Assembly: GCF_001510665.1 (NCBI RefSeq) | Contig: NZ_LMTI01000002.1 | Coordinates: 525,491 to 589,490 of the forward strand | Source of the DNA: Bacillus sp. FJAT-27445 | Lineage (GTDB): Bacteria; Bacillota; Bacilli; Bacillales; Cytobacillaceae | Reading direction: 5' to 3' | DNA length: 64,000 nt | Shown: positions 36,280 through 46,310 of the stretch, piece by piece | Position numbering within the stretch: position 1 is the first letter of the stretch | How the letters are laid out: each line of letters starts with the position of its first letter | The notes under the pieces: model-generated | What the model was told of the DNA's origin: nothing | Database searches by the model: none | What the model saw: only the letters and a program-made list of their open reading frames with translations | Translations under genes and position numbers: made by a program

Positions 36280-38919
36280 CTATTTCGCATCATACCAGGT
36301 TGGTCCGTAGGAATAATCGACTTTGAGTGGTACATTGAGCTCAAGTGCATTTTCCATAATTTCAGGAACAAGCTTTTCAAGTACTGCCACTTCTTCTTTT
36401 GGGGTTTCAAAGATCAATTCATCATGGACCTGAAGGAGAAGGCGTGATTGAAGCCCTTTGCTTTTAAGGGCATCAGCCATATCAATCATCGCTTTCTTAA
36501 TAATATCGGCTGCGCTTCCCTGGATAGGCGTATTCATCGCAGTCCTTTCAGCGAAGCTCCTTAAGTTAAAATTCCGGCTGGTGATTTCCGGGATATATCT
36601 TCTCCTTTGCATGAGCGTCGTTACAAATCCATTTTGTTTTGCCACCTTGACACTATCCTCCATATAGTCCTGGACCCCTGGATAGCTTTCCAGATACCGC
36701 TCGATGAACTGTCCGGCTTCCTTCCTGGTGATGCCAAGGCTTTGGGAAAGGCCAAAATCGCTGATTCCATAAACGATACCGAAATTCACAGCCTTTGCAT
36801 GGCGCCGCATATTGGAAGTAACTTCTTCGGCCTCGACGTGGAAAACTGCCATCGCCGTCTTTGTATGGATATCTTCATCCTCCCTGAAAGCTTCAATCAG
36901 CTTTTCATCATTGGCAATATGGGCAAGTACCCTTAACTCAATTTGGGAATAGTCCGCGGCAAAAATAACCCAGCCTTCTTCGGAAGGTATGAACGCCTGG
37001 CGGATTTTCCGTCCTTCTTCAAGGCGGATCGGAATGTTCTGCAGGTTTGGATCTGTTGAACTTAGCCTTCCTGTTGCTGTCAGCGCCTGATTAAAGCGGG
37101 TATGGACTTTGTCCGTTTTTGGGTCGACAACCTTTAGGAGCCCTTCAATATAGGTGGACTGCAATTTTCCAAGCTGCCGGTAATCAAGGATCAGGCGGAT
37201 GATTTCATGGTCCCCAGACAGTTTCTCCAATACATCGGCGGATGTGGAATAGCCAGTCTTCGTTTTTTTGCCTGAAGCTAGGCCAAGCTTCTCGAATAAA
37301 ATTATGCCAAGCTGTTTTGGAGAATTGATATTGAACTTTTCCCCGGCCATTTCATGAATTTTCTCTTCTATAATTTCCAGTTTATCGTGTAATTCACTGC
37401 CCATCGCCTTTAATCGGGCAAGATCAACTTTTATCCCTGTTGACTCCATGTCAGCAAGAACTAGCGTCAAAGGCATTTCAAGCTCAGTAAAAAGTCCGTA
37501 CTGGCTGTTTTCACGCAAATCTTTTTCCAATAACGGCTGAAGCTCGCCAATCGAGATGGCCTTCCTGACAAGATGGGCGGCCAGCTCTGGCTCATCCGGA
37601 ACCTTCCTTTTTGCACCCCTACCGTAAAATACATCATCTGCCTGGACGTTCCTGATTTTATATTTCTTTTCAATCGTAGAAAGATCATCAATATTCGCGG
37701 AAGCGTCGATAATGTAGGAAGCGATGAACACATCGAAAATGACACCCTTTAAATGAATGCCGCGTCGCCTTAACGCCACCTCTGTAGCCTTGGCATCATA
37801 GACAATTTTTTTCTTTGTCTCGTCTTCGGCCCATTTTTTAAAAGCGGGGGACCCGAGGGCTGTTGTTACTGGCAAGTAAAAACTTCCCTTTTCGCTCGCA
37901 GCCGCAAGACCGATGATGTCGGCATAATGATAGTTATCTTCAAGAATTTCCACGTAGAAGGCTGTCTCGCTGCCAAACAGTCCATCGGTAATTTCTATGG
38001 GTATTTCGAAATCGACTTCGCCGAGCTCGGCTTCGCTGCTATCTTCACCGGCATCTTCCCCGAGCTTGTCAAGAAGGGAGTTGAACCCTAGCTCTTTGAA
38101 AATGGAAATAAGCTTTTCATAGTCGAATCCTTCATAGGACATATCGCCAAGGTTAACCTCTACTGGCGCCTCCCTTGTGATTGTCGCCAATTCCTTGCTC
38201 ATGATAGCCTGGTCTTTGAATTCCTGAAGTTTTTCCTTCAGTTTTTGTCCGCTCACCTTTTCGATGGACTGAAGGAGGTTCTCTAGTGTTTCAAACTCCT
38301 TTAAAAGCTTGATGGCGGTCTTCTCACCGACACCGGGAACCCCCGGGATGTTATCCGAGGCATCTCCCATCAGACCCTTCATGTCGATAATCTGCCATGG
38401 CTCAAGGCCATACTTTTCCTTTATATGCCCGGGTGTATACTCTTCAATATCAGTAATGCCCTTCCTTGTAATCCCAACTGTTGTTTTATCAGATGAGAGC
38501 TGGGTAAGGTCCTTGTCCCCAGATATGACCCTTACCTCAAATCCTTCCTTTTCAGCAGCCAGCGAAAGAGTCCCGATAATATCATCGGCTTCATAATTTT
38601 CAAGCTCGTACCTCGGAATCTGGTATGCGTCCAATAATTCGCGGATAAACGGGAATTGTTCGGATAGCTCTGGCGGTGTTTTTTGCCTTCCACCCTTGTA
38701 CTCACTGAATGTTTTATGGCGGAATGTTGTTTTTCCCGCATCGAATGCAACAAGCATATGGGTTGGCTTTTCATCCTCGAGTATCCGCATGAGCATCATT
38801 GTAAATCCGTAGATGGCATTCGTATGGACGCCCTTATCATTATTAAGGAGCGGCAAGGCAAAGAAAGCACGGTAGGCAATGCTGTTTCCATCAATTAAAA
38901 CAAGCTTCTTTTTTTCCAC
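36280..38919 (-). CDS. polA: DNA polymerase I
   Basis: 879 residues. The 5'-3' exonuclease domain (1 to about 290: LVLIDGNSIAYRAFFALP, GDKDLTQL, GDASDNIPGVPGVGEKTA), a vestigial 3'-5' exonuclease domain (about 300-470) lacking the usual acidic motif set, and the family A polymerase with motifs A (FAADYSQIELRVLAH), B (RRHAKAVNFGIVYGIS) and C (LLQVHDELIFE). The start is a GTG at 38919, 7 bases after GGAGG (GTAGTGGAAAAA); the ATG at 38949 is unsupported. It lies 82 bp downstream of phoR. Confidence 0.96.
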   Translation of the reverse strand: MEKKKLVLIDGNSIAYRAFFALPLLNNDKGVHTNAIYGFTMMLMRILEDEKPTHMLVAFDAGKTTFRHKTFSEYKGGRQKTPPELSEQFPFIRELLDAYQIPRYELENYEADDIIGTLSLAAEKEGFEVRVISGDKDLTQLSSDKTTVGITRKGITDIEEYTPGHIKEKYGLEPWQIIDMKGLMGDASDNIPGVPGVGEKTAIKLLKEFETLENLLQSIEKVSGQKLKEKLQEFKDQAIMSKELATITREAPVEVNLGDMSYEGFDYEKLISIFKELGFNSLLDKLGEDAGEDSSEAELGEVDFEIPIEITDGLFGSETAFYVEILEDNYHYADIIGLAAASEKGSFYLPVTTALGSPAFKKWAEDETKKKIVYDAKATEVALRRRGIHLKGVIFDVFIASYIIDASANIDDLSTIEKKYKIRNVQADDVFYGRGAKRKVPDEPELAAHLVRKAISIGELQPLLEKDLRENSQYGLFTELEMPLTLVLADMESTGIKVDLARLKAMGSELHDKLEIIEEKIHEMAGEKFNINSPKQLGIILFEKLGLASGKKTKTGYSTSADVLEKLSGDHEIIRLILDYRQLGKLQSTYIEGLLKVVDPKTDKVHTRFNQALTATGRLSSTDPNLQNIPIRLEEGRKIRQAFIPSEEGWVIFAADYSQIELRVLAHIANDEKLIEAFREDEDIHTKTAMAVFHVEAEEVTSNMRRHAKAVNFGIVYGISDFGLSQSLGITRKEAGQFIERYLESYPGVQDYMEDSVKVAKQNGFVTTLMQRRRYIPEITSRNFNLRSFAERTAMNTPIQGSAADIIKKAMIDMADALKSKGLQSRLLLQVHDELIFETPKEEVAVLEKLVPEIMENALELNVPLKVDYSYGPTWYDAK

Positions 38920-39001
38920 TACTATTCCTCCTGTTCCTTTGCAAATCAAACCCTATAGAATCAAAACTGCCTTTTGCAAAATAGTAATCCAATTTTATTG
39001 T

Positions 39002-40762
39002 TTATTTCCCTCGAAAGGATTTCCTAAATTCCAGGATGAATTCTGTCCCTTTTCCAATGTTGCTTTTAACGGTAATCCTTCCTTTGTGAGCCTCAACGAT
39101 ATGTTTAACAATTGCAAGGCCAAGGCCTGTACCGCCTGAATTCCTTGTTCTTGCCCTGTCCACCCTATAAAAGCGTTCAAATATCCTAGGGATTTCTTCT
39201 TCCTCAATCCCAATACCGGTATCCCGAACAACCATCACAATTCTCTTTCCTGCATCCCTTACGGTTAATTCAACCCTCCCGTCCATTGGGGTGTAGGTAA
39301 TCGCGTTTGTAAGGAGATTGATCAGCACCTGCCTAATCCTAAATGAATCTCCTTCAATCTCCAAATCATCAGGGATAGGATGAATAACTAGATCAATGCG
39401 CTTTTCAGAAGCTTTCCCATCCAGGATTGCAACTATTTCCTTTAGGATGGGAGCAAGGTTGAAACGCAAAATATCCAGCCTGAAATTATGCTGTTCCAAC
39501 TTTGATAGCTCTAATAGGTCCTGAATTAGCCTTTGGAGACGGTCGCTTTCCTTAAGGATGATAGACAGAAATTCATGCAGGGCTTTCTCATCCTTCATCG
39601 CGCCGTCAAGCAGGGTCTCAGCAAATCCTTTTATTGATGTAACAGGAGTCTTCAGCTCATGGGATACATTGGCGACAAAATCCTTCCTGATTTGCTCCAA
39701 TTTTTTCAGTTCGGTTATATCGTGGAAAACAAGCAATACGCCCTTCCATACATTATTTGTTCCAATGATTGGAAGAGCTGAAACATCAAAATACTTGCGT
39801 TCAATTGATACAGGCAAGATGAACTGTTTTCTCTGCTTTTGTTCAGTCATGAATATTTCTTCAATCAATTCCTGGATTTCCCTAAAAGGGATCGCTTCGT
39901 AGTAAGCCCGGTACAGGATTTCTCCCGGTTCCACTTTGAATAATTCCTTATAGCCTTTGTTGATAAGGTTAATAAAACCCCGGCTGTCAATCAGGACTAG
40001 GCCGCTGCCGATATTTTCAATCAAGGTTATTAGCCGCTCCTGCTGGATTTCACGTGTCTTAGCCATATCTTCAAGGTTTCGGGCGAGCACATTGATCGAT
40101 GAGCTTAACAGCCCAGTCTCATCCATTCTCTCCTCAACGTACGTCCGTGCTCTATAATTTCCCTTTGCAAGCTCCATCGCAACATTTGCGGCTGATTCGA
40201 TAGGCTTCGCGTATCTTCTAGTTATCCTCATCCCAAGCAGGACGATGATTGCCATGGCAAGGCCAAGGCTTAATGAAATGAGCCACCATATATTTCTATA
40301 GGCATCCTTCAATTCACTTGAAGCAAGGCTAAGGAAAAGGTATCCTTCAGTTCCGTTTTCCTTCTTCAATTCTGTCCAATAATAGTGGACTTCCTGCCGG
40401 TCTCTCAATTTAAAGAAGCGCCTTTTTTTATTCCCCCCCGAAACAATATCGGTTATCAAATCCCCGGGGGCAGCTACATCGCCATTACTGTTGTAAAGGA
40501 CATTACCGTTCTTGTCTACCAAAAGGATTCCCGCGCCGAGCTTTTTGCCGAACTTACCAAGTTCGTTTCTATCCGCCCCCTGAAGTCCTCCGTAATCCTC
40601 AATATACATCCGGATCAGGCTGCTTTCCTTTTCCAGCCTTTCATAAAAGGAATCAAGATAATAATTTTTAAAAAGCTGGCCCAAGAGAATCCCAAGCCCA
40701 AGGAGAACGGCGACTGTGAGGAGAACCATAGCTATTAATAGCCTCGTCCTGTATTTTGTCAT
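39002..40762 (-). CDS. phoR: Phosphate-starvation sensor histidine kinase PhoR
   Basis: 586 residues. Two membrane helices (about 9-31 and about 160-180) enclose an extracytoplasmic PDC/PhoR sensor loop. They are followed by a HAMP domain, a PAS domain (about 240-345), the HisKA phosphoacceptor (FVANVSHELKTPVTSIKGF) and HATPase (NLLTNAITYTP, DTGIGIEEEEIPRIFERFYR, GTGLGLAIVKHIV). It phosphorylates PhoP. The start overlaps the phoP stop by 4 bases (ATGA), giving translational coupling. Confidence 0.95.
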   Translation of the reverse strand: MTKYRTRLLIAMVLLTVAVLLGLGILLGQLFKNYYLDSFYERLEKESSLIRMYIEDYGGLQGADRNELGKFGKKLGAGILLVDKNGNVLYNSNGDVAAPGDLITDIVSGGNKKRRFFKLRDRQEVHYYWTELKKENGTEGYLFLSLASSELKDAYRNIWWLISLSLGLAMAIIVLLGMRITRRYAKPIESAANVAMELAKGNYRARTYVEERMDETGLLSSSINVLARNLEDMAKTREIQQERLITLIENIGSGLVLIDSRGFINLINKGYKELFKVEPGEILYRAYYEAIPFREIQELIEEIFMTEQKQRKQFILPVSIERKYFDVSALPIIGTNNVWKGVLLVFHDITELKKLEQIRKDFVANVSHELKTPVTSIKGFAETLLDGAMKDEKALHEFLSIILKESDRLQRLIQDLLELSKLEQHNFRLDILRFNLAPILKEIVAILDGKASEKRIDLVIHPIPDDLEIEGDSFRIRQVLINLLTNAITYTPMDGRVELTVRDAGKRIVMVVRDTGIGIEEEEIPRIFERFYRVDRARTRNSGGTGLGLAIVKHIVEAHKGRITVKSNIGKGTEFILEFRKSFRGK

Positions 40763-41475
40763 TCGCCTTTAGGTTCCTCCATTTTATAGCCAAGGCCCCG
40801 AATCGTTTTAATATAATTCGGCTTTTTTGTATCCGCCTCGATTTTCTCCCGCAAGTGGGAAATATGTACATCGACTATTCGCGTATCACCCGCAAAGTCA
40901 TAATTCCATACGGTGCTTAATAGCTGGTCCCTAGTCAGGACCCTGTTTTTATTTTGCGCAAGGCAATTCAGCAGTTCAAATTCCTTTAAAGTAAGGGCAA
41001 GGAGATTCCCTTTGAAAAACGCTTCGAATCTTTCCGGAAAAATCTTCAGGTCTCCAATCAGGACAGCCTCTATTTCTTCGGGTTCTTCCTGCTGTTTTTC
41101 TTGGTATTGCTCCGTTCTGCGCAGAATCGCCTTAACGCGCGCCAGTACTTCACGCGGGCTGAAAGGCTTGACCATATAATCATCGGCGCCGAGCTCCAGG
41201 CCTAGTATTTTATCTAATTCATCATCTTTTGCCGTGAGCATAAGAATTGGAATCATAATCTTTTGCTGGCGAAGCTGCTTGCAAACTTCAATCCCGTCGA
41301 TTCCGGGAAGCATGAGGTCAAGGATAATCATATCAGGGCTTTCATTCATTGCCCGCTCCTTTCCTTCCTTTCCGTCCATTGCGGTTATGACCTCGTATCC
41401 GCCCTGTTCCAGATTGTACTTAAGCAGGGTTACAATCGATTGTTCATCGTCTACAACTAACACCTTTTTCTTCAT
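40759..41475 (-). CDS. phoP: Phosphate response regulator PhoP
   Basis: 238-residue OmpR-class regulator. Receiver domain (KKKVLVVDDEQSIV, phosphoacceptor Asp in MIILDLMLPGIDG, KPFSPREVLARV) and a C-terminal winged helix (about 135-235, LTLKEFELLNCLAQN, RIVDVHISHLREKIE). It activates phosphate-scavenging genes and switches teichoic to teichuronic acid synthesis. I start at ATG 41475 behind CGGAGG; the upstream ATG at 41505 lacks a site. Confidence 0.96.
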   Translation of the reverse strand: MKKKVLVVDDEQSIVTLLKYNLEQGGYEVITAMDGKEGKERAMNESPDMIILDLMLPGIDGIEVCKQLRQQKIMIPILMLTAKDDELDKILGLELGADDYMVKPFSPREVLARVKAILRRTEQYQEKQQEEPEEIEAVLIGDLKIFPERFEAFFKGNLLALTLKEFELLNCLAQNKNRVLTRDQLLSTVWNYDFAGDTRIVDVHISHLREKIEADTKKPNYIKTIRGLGYKMEEPKGE

Positions 41476-41531
41476 AATGACCTCCGTGAATAAGATAAAC
41501 CCCATACATTCTGTTTACTTCCCCCACTACT

Positions 41532-41560
41532 ATAGTATAGTAAATATTTTTTGCCTTCAA
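41532..41560 (-). promoter_or_regulatory. Candidate phoPR promoter
   Basis: -35 TTGAAG (41560-41555), 17-bp spacer and -10 TACTAT (41537-41532) on the minus strand, 57 bases before phoP. Confidence 0.5.
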
Positions 41561-41590
41561 GAATAGCGGAAGGGCAGCCATAGGCTGCCC

Positions 41591-42067
41591 TTAAAAGTTA
41601 TCTAGCGTGCTGCCATCCATTTGCGAGAGTCGGTGCGGAGGGCAGACCTTTAATTTTCCAATGACTACTTTTTCTTCCTTCTCATCTTTTCCTTCTACAG
41701 AAATGGTAACAGTATGCGCTTTCCGGTCCACTTCTGTGACTTCGAGAAGAAAGTCCACTGTTCCATAATGATAAACCGGTTTTGGAAACTCCAGCTCCTG
41801 GGCGAGAATATGGCTTCCCGGCCCTGGGAGATATTTGGATATGGCGGAAGTAATAATGCCTGTCAGCATGATGGCCGGCACAACCGGTTTGCCAAACGGC
41901 GTTTGCGATGCATAGTCATGCTGGATATACAAGGGGTTCGCATCATTTGTAAGACCCAGGTAAAGCAGTAGGTCCTTGTCTTCGATTTTTTCCGTCAGGG
42001 CAAGCTTTTCCCCCGCGGTCATTTCCTCAATCCTTCTGCCAAGCTTTCTTTTTTTGCCTAATAGCAT
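41591..42067 (-). CDS. MaoC-like hotdog dehydratase-domain protein
   Basis: 158-residue hotdog-fold protein of the MaoC/(R)-specific enoyl-CoA hydratase type. The hydratase signature is partly visible as TNDANPLYIQHDYASQTPFGKPVVPAIML, each half read separately: Asp and His are in DANPLYIQHDYA. The C-terminal part (PVYHYGTVDFLLEVTEV) fits the fold. The substrate is unknown; a role in acyl-CoA metabolism is inferred from the family. It lies between phoP and mdh. The hairpin GGGCAGCC/GGCTGCCC just downstream (41573-41591) may be its terminator, although its T tract is poor. Confidence 0.75.
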   Translation of the reverse strand: MLLGKKRKLGRRIEEMTAGEKLALTEKIEDKDLLLYLGLTNDANPLYIQHDYASQTPFGKPVVPAIMLTGIITSAISKYLPGPGSHILAQELEFPKPVYHYGTVDFLLEVTEVDRKAHTVTISVEGKDEKEEKVVIGKLKVCPPHRLSQMDGSTLDNF

Positions 42068-42167
42068 TTCCGACCCCCCAAATCTGCCTATTATAAGGAC
42101 AGGTTTGTTATTTTGCTGCTTGTTTATTCATAAAACATCTGCATGGACCATTCCATAGTATCCAAAA

Positions 42168-42197
42168 AATTCGGGGGAAACTCCCCCGAATTTTGTT
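42168..42197 (-). terminator. citZ-icd-mdh terminator
   Basis: AAATTCGGGGGA and TCCCCCGAATTT form a 12-bp stem with a 3-base loop, 8 bases past the mdh stop, with a T-run on the minus strand. Confidence 0.9.
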
Positions 42198-42204
42198 GAT
42201 AAAA

Positions 42205-43143
42205 TTAAGCAAGCACAGCCATGACATTACGCACTGATTCAGCGGACTTGTCTAGAGCGGCTTTTTCCTCTTCTGTCAATTCAAGCTCAATAACCTTCTC
42301 AATGCCATTAGCTCCGAGAATGGTCGGCACGCCAAGATAAATTCCTTCGTAGCCATATTCACCTTCAAGATAAGCAATCGTTGGAAGGACACGGCGCTGA
42401 TCTTTCAATATGGCTTCGCACATTTCAACCAGAGATGCCGCCGGGGCGTAATAAGCACTTCCGTTGCCAAGGAGATTTACAATTTCACCGCCGCCTTTGC
42501 GGGTGCGTTCAACGATTGCTTCAAGGCGTTCCTTTGAAATAAGGGTTTCTAGCGGAATCCCGCCAGCATAGGAATAGCGGACTAAAGGAACCATATCGTC
42601 TCCATGGCCGCCAAGCACAAATCCGGTAATATCTTTTACAGAAAGATTCAATTCCTGGGCGATGAAGGTGCGGAACCTTGCGGAGTCCAATACACCTGAT
42701 TGGCCAATAACCCGGTTTTTAGGGAATCCACTTTCCTTGAAAACAGTGTATGTCATGGCATCAACCGGATTTGTCAAAACCACTATGAAACTGTTAGGGG
42801 AGTGTTTAGCAATCTCTTGCGCGACACTCTTCATGATTTTCTGGTTTGTTTGGACGAGGTCGTCTCGGCTCATACCCGGCTTCCTGGCAATGCCCGCCGT
42901 AATGACAACAATATCCGAATCCTTTGTGTCTTCGTAGCTCGATGTGCCTGTTATGTTGGCATCAAACCCTTGAACAGGGCTTGCCTGCAACATATCAAGG
43001 GCCTTTCCCTTCGTCGGGTTTTCCATTTGCGGAATATCGACGAGGACAACATCCCCAAGTTCTTTCTGGGCAAGCAGAAAAGCCGTGGTAGCCCCTGTAA
43101 AACCTCCACCGATGACAGAAATCTTTTTGCGTTTCATTGACAT
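42205..43143 (-). CDS. mdh: Malate dehydrogenase
   Basis: 312-residue LDH-like malate dehydrogenase of the TCA cycle (malate + NAD to oxaloacetate). NAD-binding [16 protein letters not shown], active-site loop arginines near [16 protein letters not shown], and the catalytic His motif [14 protein letters not shown]. The ATG at 43143 follows AAGGGGGAAACACT; the frame upstream to 43221 is not translated. It is the last gene of citZ-icd-mdh, 92 bp after icd. Confidence 0.97.
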   Translation of the reverse strand: MSMKRKKISVIGGGFTGATTAFLLAQKELGDVVLVDIPQMENPTKGKALDMLQASPVQGFDANITGTSSYEDTKDSDIVVITAGIARKPGMSRDDLVQTNQKIMKSVAQEIAKHSPNSFIVVLTNPVDAMTYTVFKESGFPKNRVIGQSGVLDSARFRTFIAQELNLSVKDITGFVLGGHGDDMVPLVRYSYAGGIPLETLISKERLEAIVERTRKGGGEIVNLLGNGSAYYAPAASLVEMCEAILKDQRRVLPTIAYLEGEYGYEGIYLGVPTILGANGIEKVIELELTEEEKAALDKSAESVRNVMAVLA

Positions 43144-43235
43144 AGTGTTTCCCCCTTGATAATTACCTTCAAATCGGGATACTGGCGGGTGACGTTTCCG
43201 CCCGTCCCCATGAACTAACATACGTCTTGGGCAGG

Positions 43236-44510
43236 TTATTCCATATTCTTGATAAGCTCATCGCCAAATTCGGAAGTTTTCACTTCTTTAGCTCCATCCA
43301 TAAGGCGGGCAAAGTCATAAGTTACGACTTTGGATGCAATCGTCTTCTCCATCGATTTTACGATCTTATTGGCAGCTTCGTTCCAGCCAAGGTGCTCAAG
43401 CAATAGCACTCCGGACAGGATAACGGAAGAAGGATTCACTTTATCAAGGCCTGCATATTTAGGGGCTGTTCCATGTGTAGCCTCAAAAATGGCGTGGCCA
43501 GTTTCATAGTTGATATTTGCTCCTGGAGCAATACCGATTCCGCCTACTTGCGCGGCAAGGGCATCGGAGATATAGTCACCGTTCAGGTTCATTGTAGCAA
43601 CTACGTCAAACTCTTTCGGGCGAGTCAGGATTTGCTGAAGGAAAATATCCGCAATCGAATCTTTTACAATGATCTTGCCTGCCGCTTCGGCATCGGCTTG
43701 CGCCTTATTAGCGGCTTCTGTGCCTTCTTCTTCTTTAATGCGGTCATATTGGGCCCATGTGAAGACCTTATCGCCGAATTCTTTCTCGGCAAGCTCATAG
43801 CCCCAATTCTTGAATGCACCTTCTGTATACTTCATAATGTTCCCTTTATGTACAAGGGTCAATGACTTGCGGCCTTCTTTGATTGCATAATTCAGCGCAG
43901 CACGCACAAGTCGGGTTGTCCCCTCTTCGGAAACAGGCTTAATTCCGATTCCGGAAGTTTCAGGGAACCGAATTTTGTTAACTCCCATTTCATTTTGAAG
44001 GAAGCTGATCAATTTTTTCACTTCTTCCGAACCCTGGGCATATTCAATCCCTGCGTAAATATCTTCCGTGTTTTCGCGGAAAATAACCATATCAGTGTCC
44101 TGCGGGCGCTTTACAGGAGAAGGAACACCTTCAAACCATCTTACTGGGCGCAGGCAGACGAACAAATCGAGAATCTGGCGCAAAGCAACGTTCAACGAGC
44201 GGATTCCACCGCCAACCGGGGTTGTCAATGGCCCTTTAATGGCAATTAGGTATTCGTTGATCACATCAAGTGTTTCCTGTGGGAGCCATTCGCCAGTCTG
44301 GTTGTATGCCTTTTCACCGGCTAGTACTTCTTTCCAGACGATTTTCTTTTCTCCGTTATAGGCCTTTTCGACAGCTGCATCCAAAACTCTTACAGAAGCC
44401 GCCCAGATGTCTGGGCCTGTTCCATCCCCTTCAATAAATGGGACAACAGGATTGTTTGGAACATTCAAAACACCATTTTGGACAGTAATTTTTTCACCTT
44501 GCATTGTCAT
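43236..44510 (-). CDS. icd: Isocitrate dehydrogenase (NADP)
   Basis: 424 residues. Converts isocitrate to 2-oxoglutarate with NADPH formation. Characteristic segments are [42 protein letters not shown] (phosphorylatable/substrate serine region upstream) and [20 protein letters not shown]. Start ATG 44510 lies 5 bases after GGAGG; an ATG at 44504 is also possible. Middle gene of the TCA operon. Confidence 0.97.
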   Translation of the reverse strand: MTMQGEKITVQNGVLNVPNNPVVPFIEGDGTGPDIWAASVRVLDAAVEKAYNGEKKIVWKEVLAGEKAYNQTGEWLPQETLDVINEYLIAIKGPLTTPVGGGIRSLNVALRQILDLFVCLRPVRWFEGVPSPVKRPQDTDMVIFRENTEDIYAGIEYAQGSEEVKKLISFLQNEMGVNKIRFPETSGIGIKPVSEEGTTRLVRAALNYAIKEGRKSLTLVHKGNIMKYTEGAFKNWGYELAEKEFGDKVFTWAQYDRIKEEEGTEAANKAQADAEAAGKIIVKDSIADIFLQQILTRPKEFDVVATMNLNGDYISDALAAQVGGIGIAPGANINYETGHAIFEATHGTAPKYAGLDKVNPSSVILSGVLLLEHLGWNEAANKIVKSMEKTIASKVVTYDFARLMDGAKEVKTSEFGDELIKNME

Positions 44511-44569
44511 TTCTCCCTCCACTGATCAATCCGTTAAGGATGAAGCATCATTTTAACCAAACCTAAAGG

Positions 44570-44592
44570 TTAGAAGGATTGCTTCTAACCTC
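44570..44592. other. Hairpin in the citZ-icd spacer
   Basis: GGTTAGAAG and CTTCTAACC form a perfect 9-bp stem with a 5-base loop. There is no T tract on the minus strand, so it is more likely an mRNA processing or stability element between citZ and icd than a terminator. Confidence 0.6.
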
Positions 44593-44688
44593 GCTGTACG
44601 CGCTAATCCCGCCAAAACGCGGAGAAGTAGCGCCGCTTTATTCATTACATCAATTTTCTTTGTAAAAGTAAACCAATTCGCTAGGGCT

Positions 44689-45804
44689 TCAGCGTGCCGC
44701 GATTGGAATATACTTTTGCATTCCCGGGCCATTATATTCAGCACGGGGACGAATCAGCCTGTTATTGTCATACTGCTCAAGGATATGTGCCAGCCAGCCT
44801 GATACACGGCTAATTGCAAAAATTGGCGTAAACAGATCATGGTCAATGCCAAGGCTGTGGTACACCGAAGCGGAATAGAAATCGACATTCGGCGGAAGGT
44901 TTTTCTCGCCAGTCACGATCTCCTCTATTTTTACCGACATATCATACCAGTGCGGTTCCCCGGTCAGAATAGTCAGCTTCCTGGACATTTCCCTCAAGTG
45001 TTTTGCACGAGGGTCACCCTTTCGGTAAACACGGTGCCCGAAGCCCATGATTTTTTCCTTATTATCAAGCTTGCCCCTTACATAGCCTTCCACATTCTCA
45101 AGCGAGCCAATATCGGTCAGCATTTTCATGACCGCTTCGTTCGCTCCTCCATGAAGTGGGCCTTTAAGGGCGCCGATTGCGGCTGTAATCCCGGAATAAA
45201 CATCAGAAAGAGTTGCAACACAAACCCTTGCCGTAAAGGTGGATGCATTTAATTCATGGTCGGCATGGAGAACTAGAGCTTTATCAAAAGCCTCAACCGC
45301 AATCGCTTCTGGCTCTTTCCCTGTAAGCATATACAGGAAGTTTGCAGCAAAGCCAAGATCCTTCCTTGGTGCAATTGGTTCGAGGCCCTTCCTTATCCTG
45401 GCAAAGGCTGTTACGAGGGCAGGGATTTTGGCCTGAAGGCGGATTGCTTTCCTAAAATTGGCTTCCTCGTTCATCACATCTGCCTCGTCGTCATACAGGC
45501 CGAGCAGTGAAACGGCTGTTCTTAGTGCGGCCATTGGATGGACTGACTTGATTGGATACATGCTGAAATGGTCAAGCACTTCCTGAGGAAGCGCGGCTTC
45601 AGCGGATAGCTGGTTCCTTAGCTCTTCAAGTTCTGTCTGCGTCGGCAATTTACGATGCCATAACAGATAAATGATTTCTTCAAAACTAGCATTCTCTGCC
45701 AAATCATCAATATCATAGCCAACATACGTCAAGGTATCATCGATGATTGAGCTGATTGAGGATGTTGTCGCCACAACCCCTTCTAGTCCACGTGTTACTG
45801 ACAT
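44689..45804 (-). CDS. citZ: Citrate synthase
   Basis: 371 residues. Condenses oxaloacetate and acetyl-CoA. Catalytic His and Asp motifs are LHGGANEAV, GFGHRVYRKGDPRA and NVDFYSASVYHSLGID. AAAGGAGAGG precedes the ATG at 45804. First gene of citZ-icd-mdh. Transcription probably starts near 46070, leaving a leader of about 260 nt, and is under CcpA control through a cre site. Confidence 0.97.
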   Translation of the reverse strand: MSVTRGLEGVVATTSSISSIIDDTLTYVGYDIDDLAENASFEEIIYLLWHRKLPTQTELEELRNQLSAEAALPQEVLDHFSMYPIKSVHPMAALRTAVSLLGLYDDEADVMNEEANFRKAIRLQAKIPALVTAFARIRKGLEPIAPRKDLGFAANFLYMLTGKEPEAIAVEAFDKALVLHADHELNASTFTARVCVATLSDVYSGITAAIGALKGPLHGGANEAVMKMLTDIGSLENVEGYVRGKLDNKEKIMGFGHRVYRKGDPRAKHLREMSRKLTILTGEPHWYDMSVKIEEIVTGEKNLPPNVDFYSASVYHSLGIDHDLFTPIFAISRVSGWLAHILEQYDNNRLIRPRAEYNGPGMQKYIPIAAR

Positions 45805-46310
45805 GCCAAACCTCTCCTTTGCAATCTGTAGTTTCCCCGTTCCCTTTTCCTATAGTGTAATTGGAAGGCTGGATACCTCGGCCGAATTGCATGAGCGCTT
45901 GCTCGGAAATTTCCTAAAAAATGAGCATCTGCCCTAAAAAAGCAAATGCCAATCTCCCCCACACAATAACAGCCATCTAAGGCTGTAAAACGATATTCCC
46001 TTCACTTTTACACTATACACAATTATTTAATCATAATAATTAGCCTTATGTAAAAAAGATTGCGCTTTCAAGTCCTATTATAACCAATTGTCAGATTTTT
46101 GTGAATGAAAAGGAATTAAAAAAATTAAAAATATTATACTGATAGAAATTCCAGGCACATAGAAAGCCTCGAACCGTTTTGGCCGAGGGCAAGCCTATTC
46201 CCCCAAAAAAACCGTTATTTAAAAGTATAGCCATAATGCATATTAATTTGCAAAATGTTAAACTTATTTTATCTTATTAAAAAACTTTGCATGAAGGAGG
46301 TCATAAAGGG
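45805..46310. other. citZ leader and citZ-ytvI divergent region
   Basis: Holds the long citZ leader with a small hairpin (ACAGCC/GGCTGT, 45970-45987), the citZ promoter with cre (46057-46105) and an AT-rich ytvI upstream region without a clear promoter. ATAA/TTAT half-sites near 46035-46050 recall CcpC operators but their spacing is off by one, so I do not call them. Confidence 0.5.
46057..46105 (-). promoter_or_regulatory. citZ promoter with cre (CcpA) site
   Basis: -35 TTCACA (46105-46100), 17-bp spacer and perfect -10 TATAAT (46082-46077). Immediately downstream TTGAAAGCGCAATCT (46071-46057) matches the cre consensus WTGNAANCGNWNNCW at every position. A site at the start point is a repressing position. 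Confidence 0.85.

Noticed and set aside
46035..46050. CcpC operator upstream of citZ
   Set aside because: ATAA and TTAT half-sites are present, but the spacing differs from the N7 expected.
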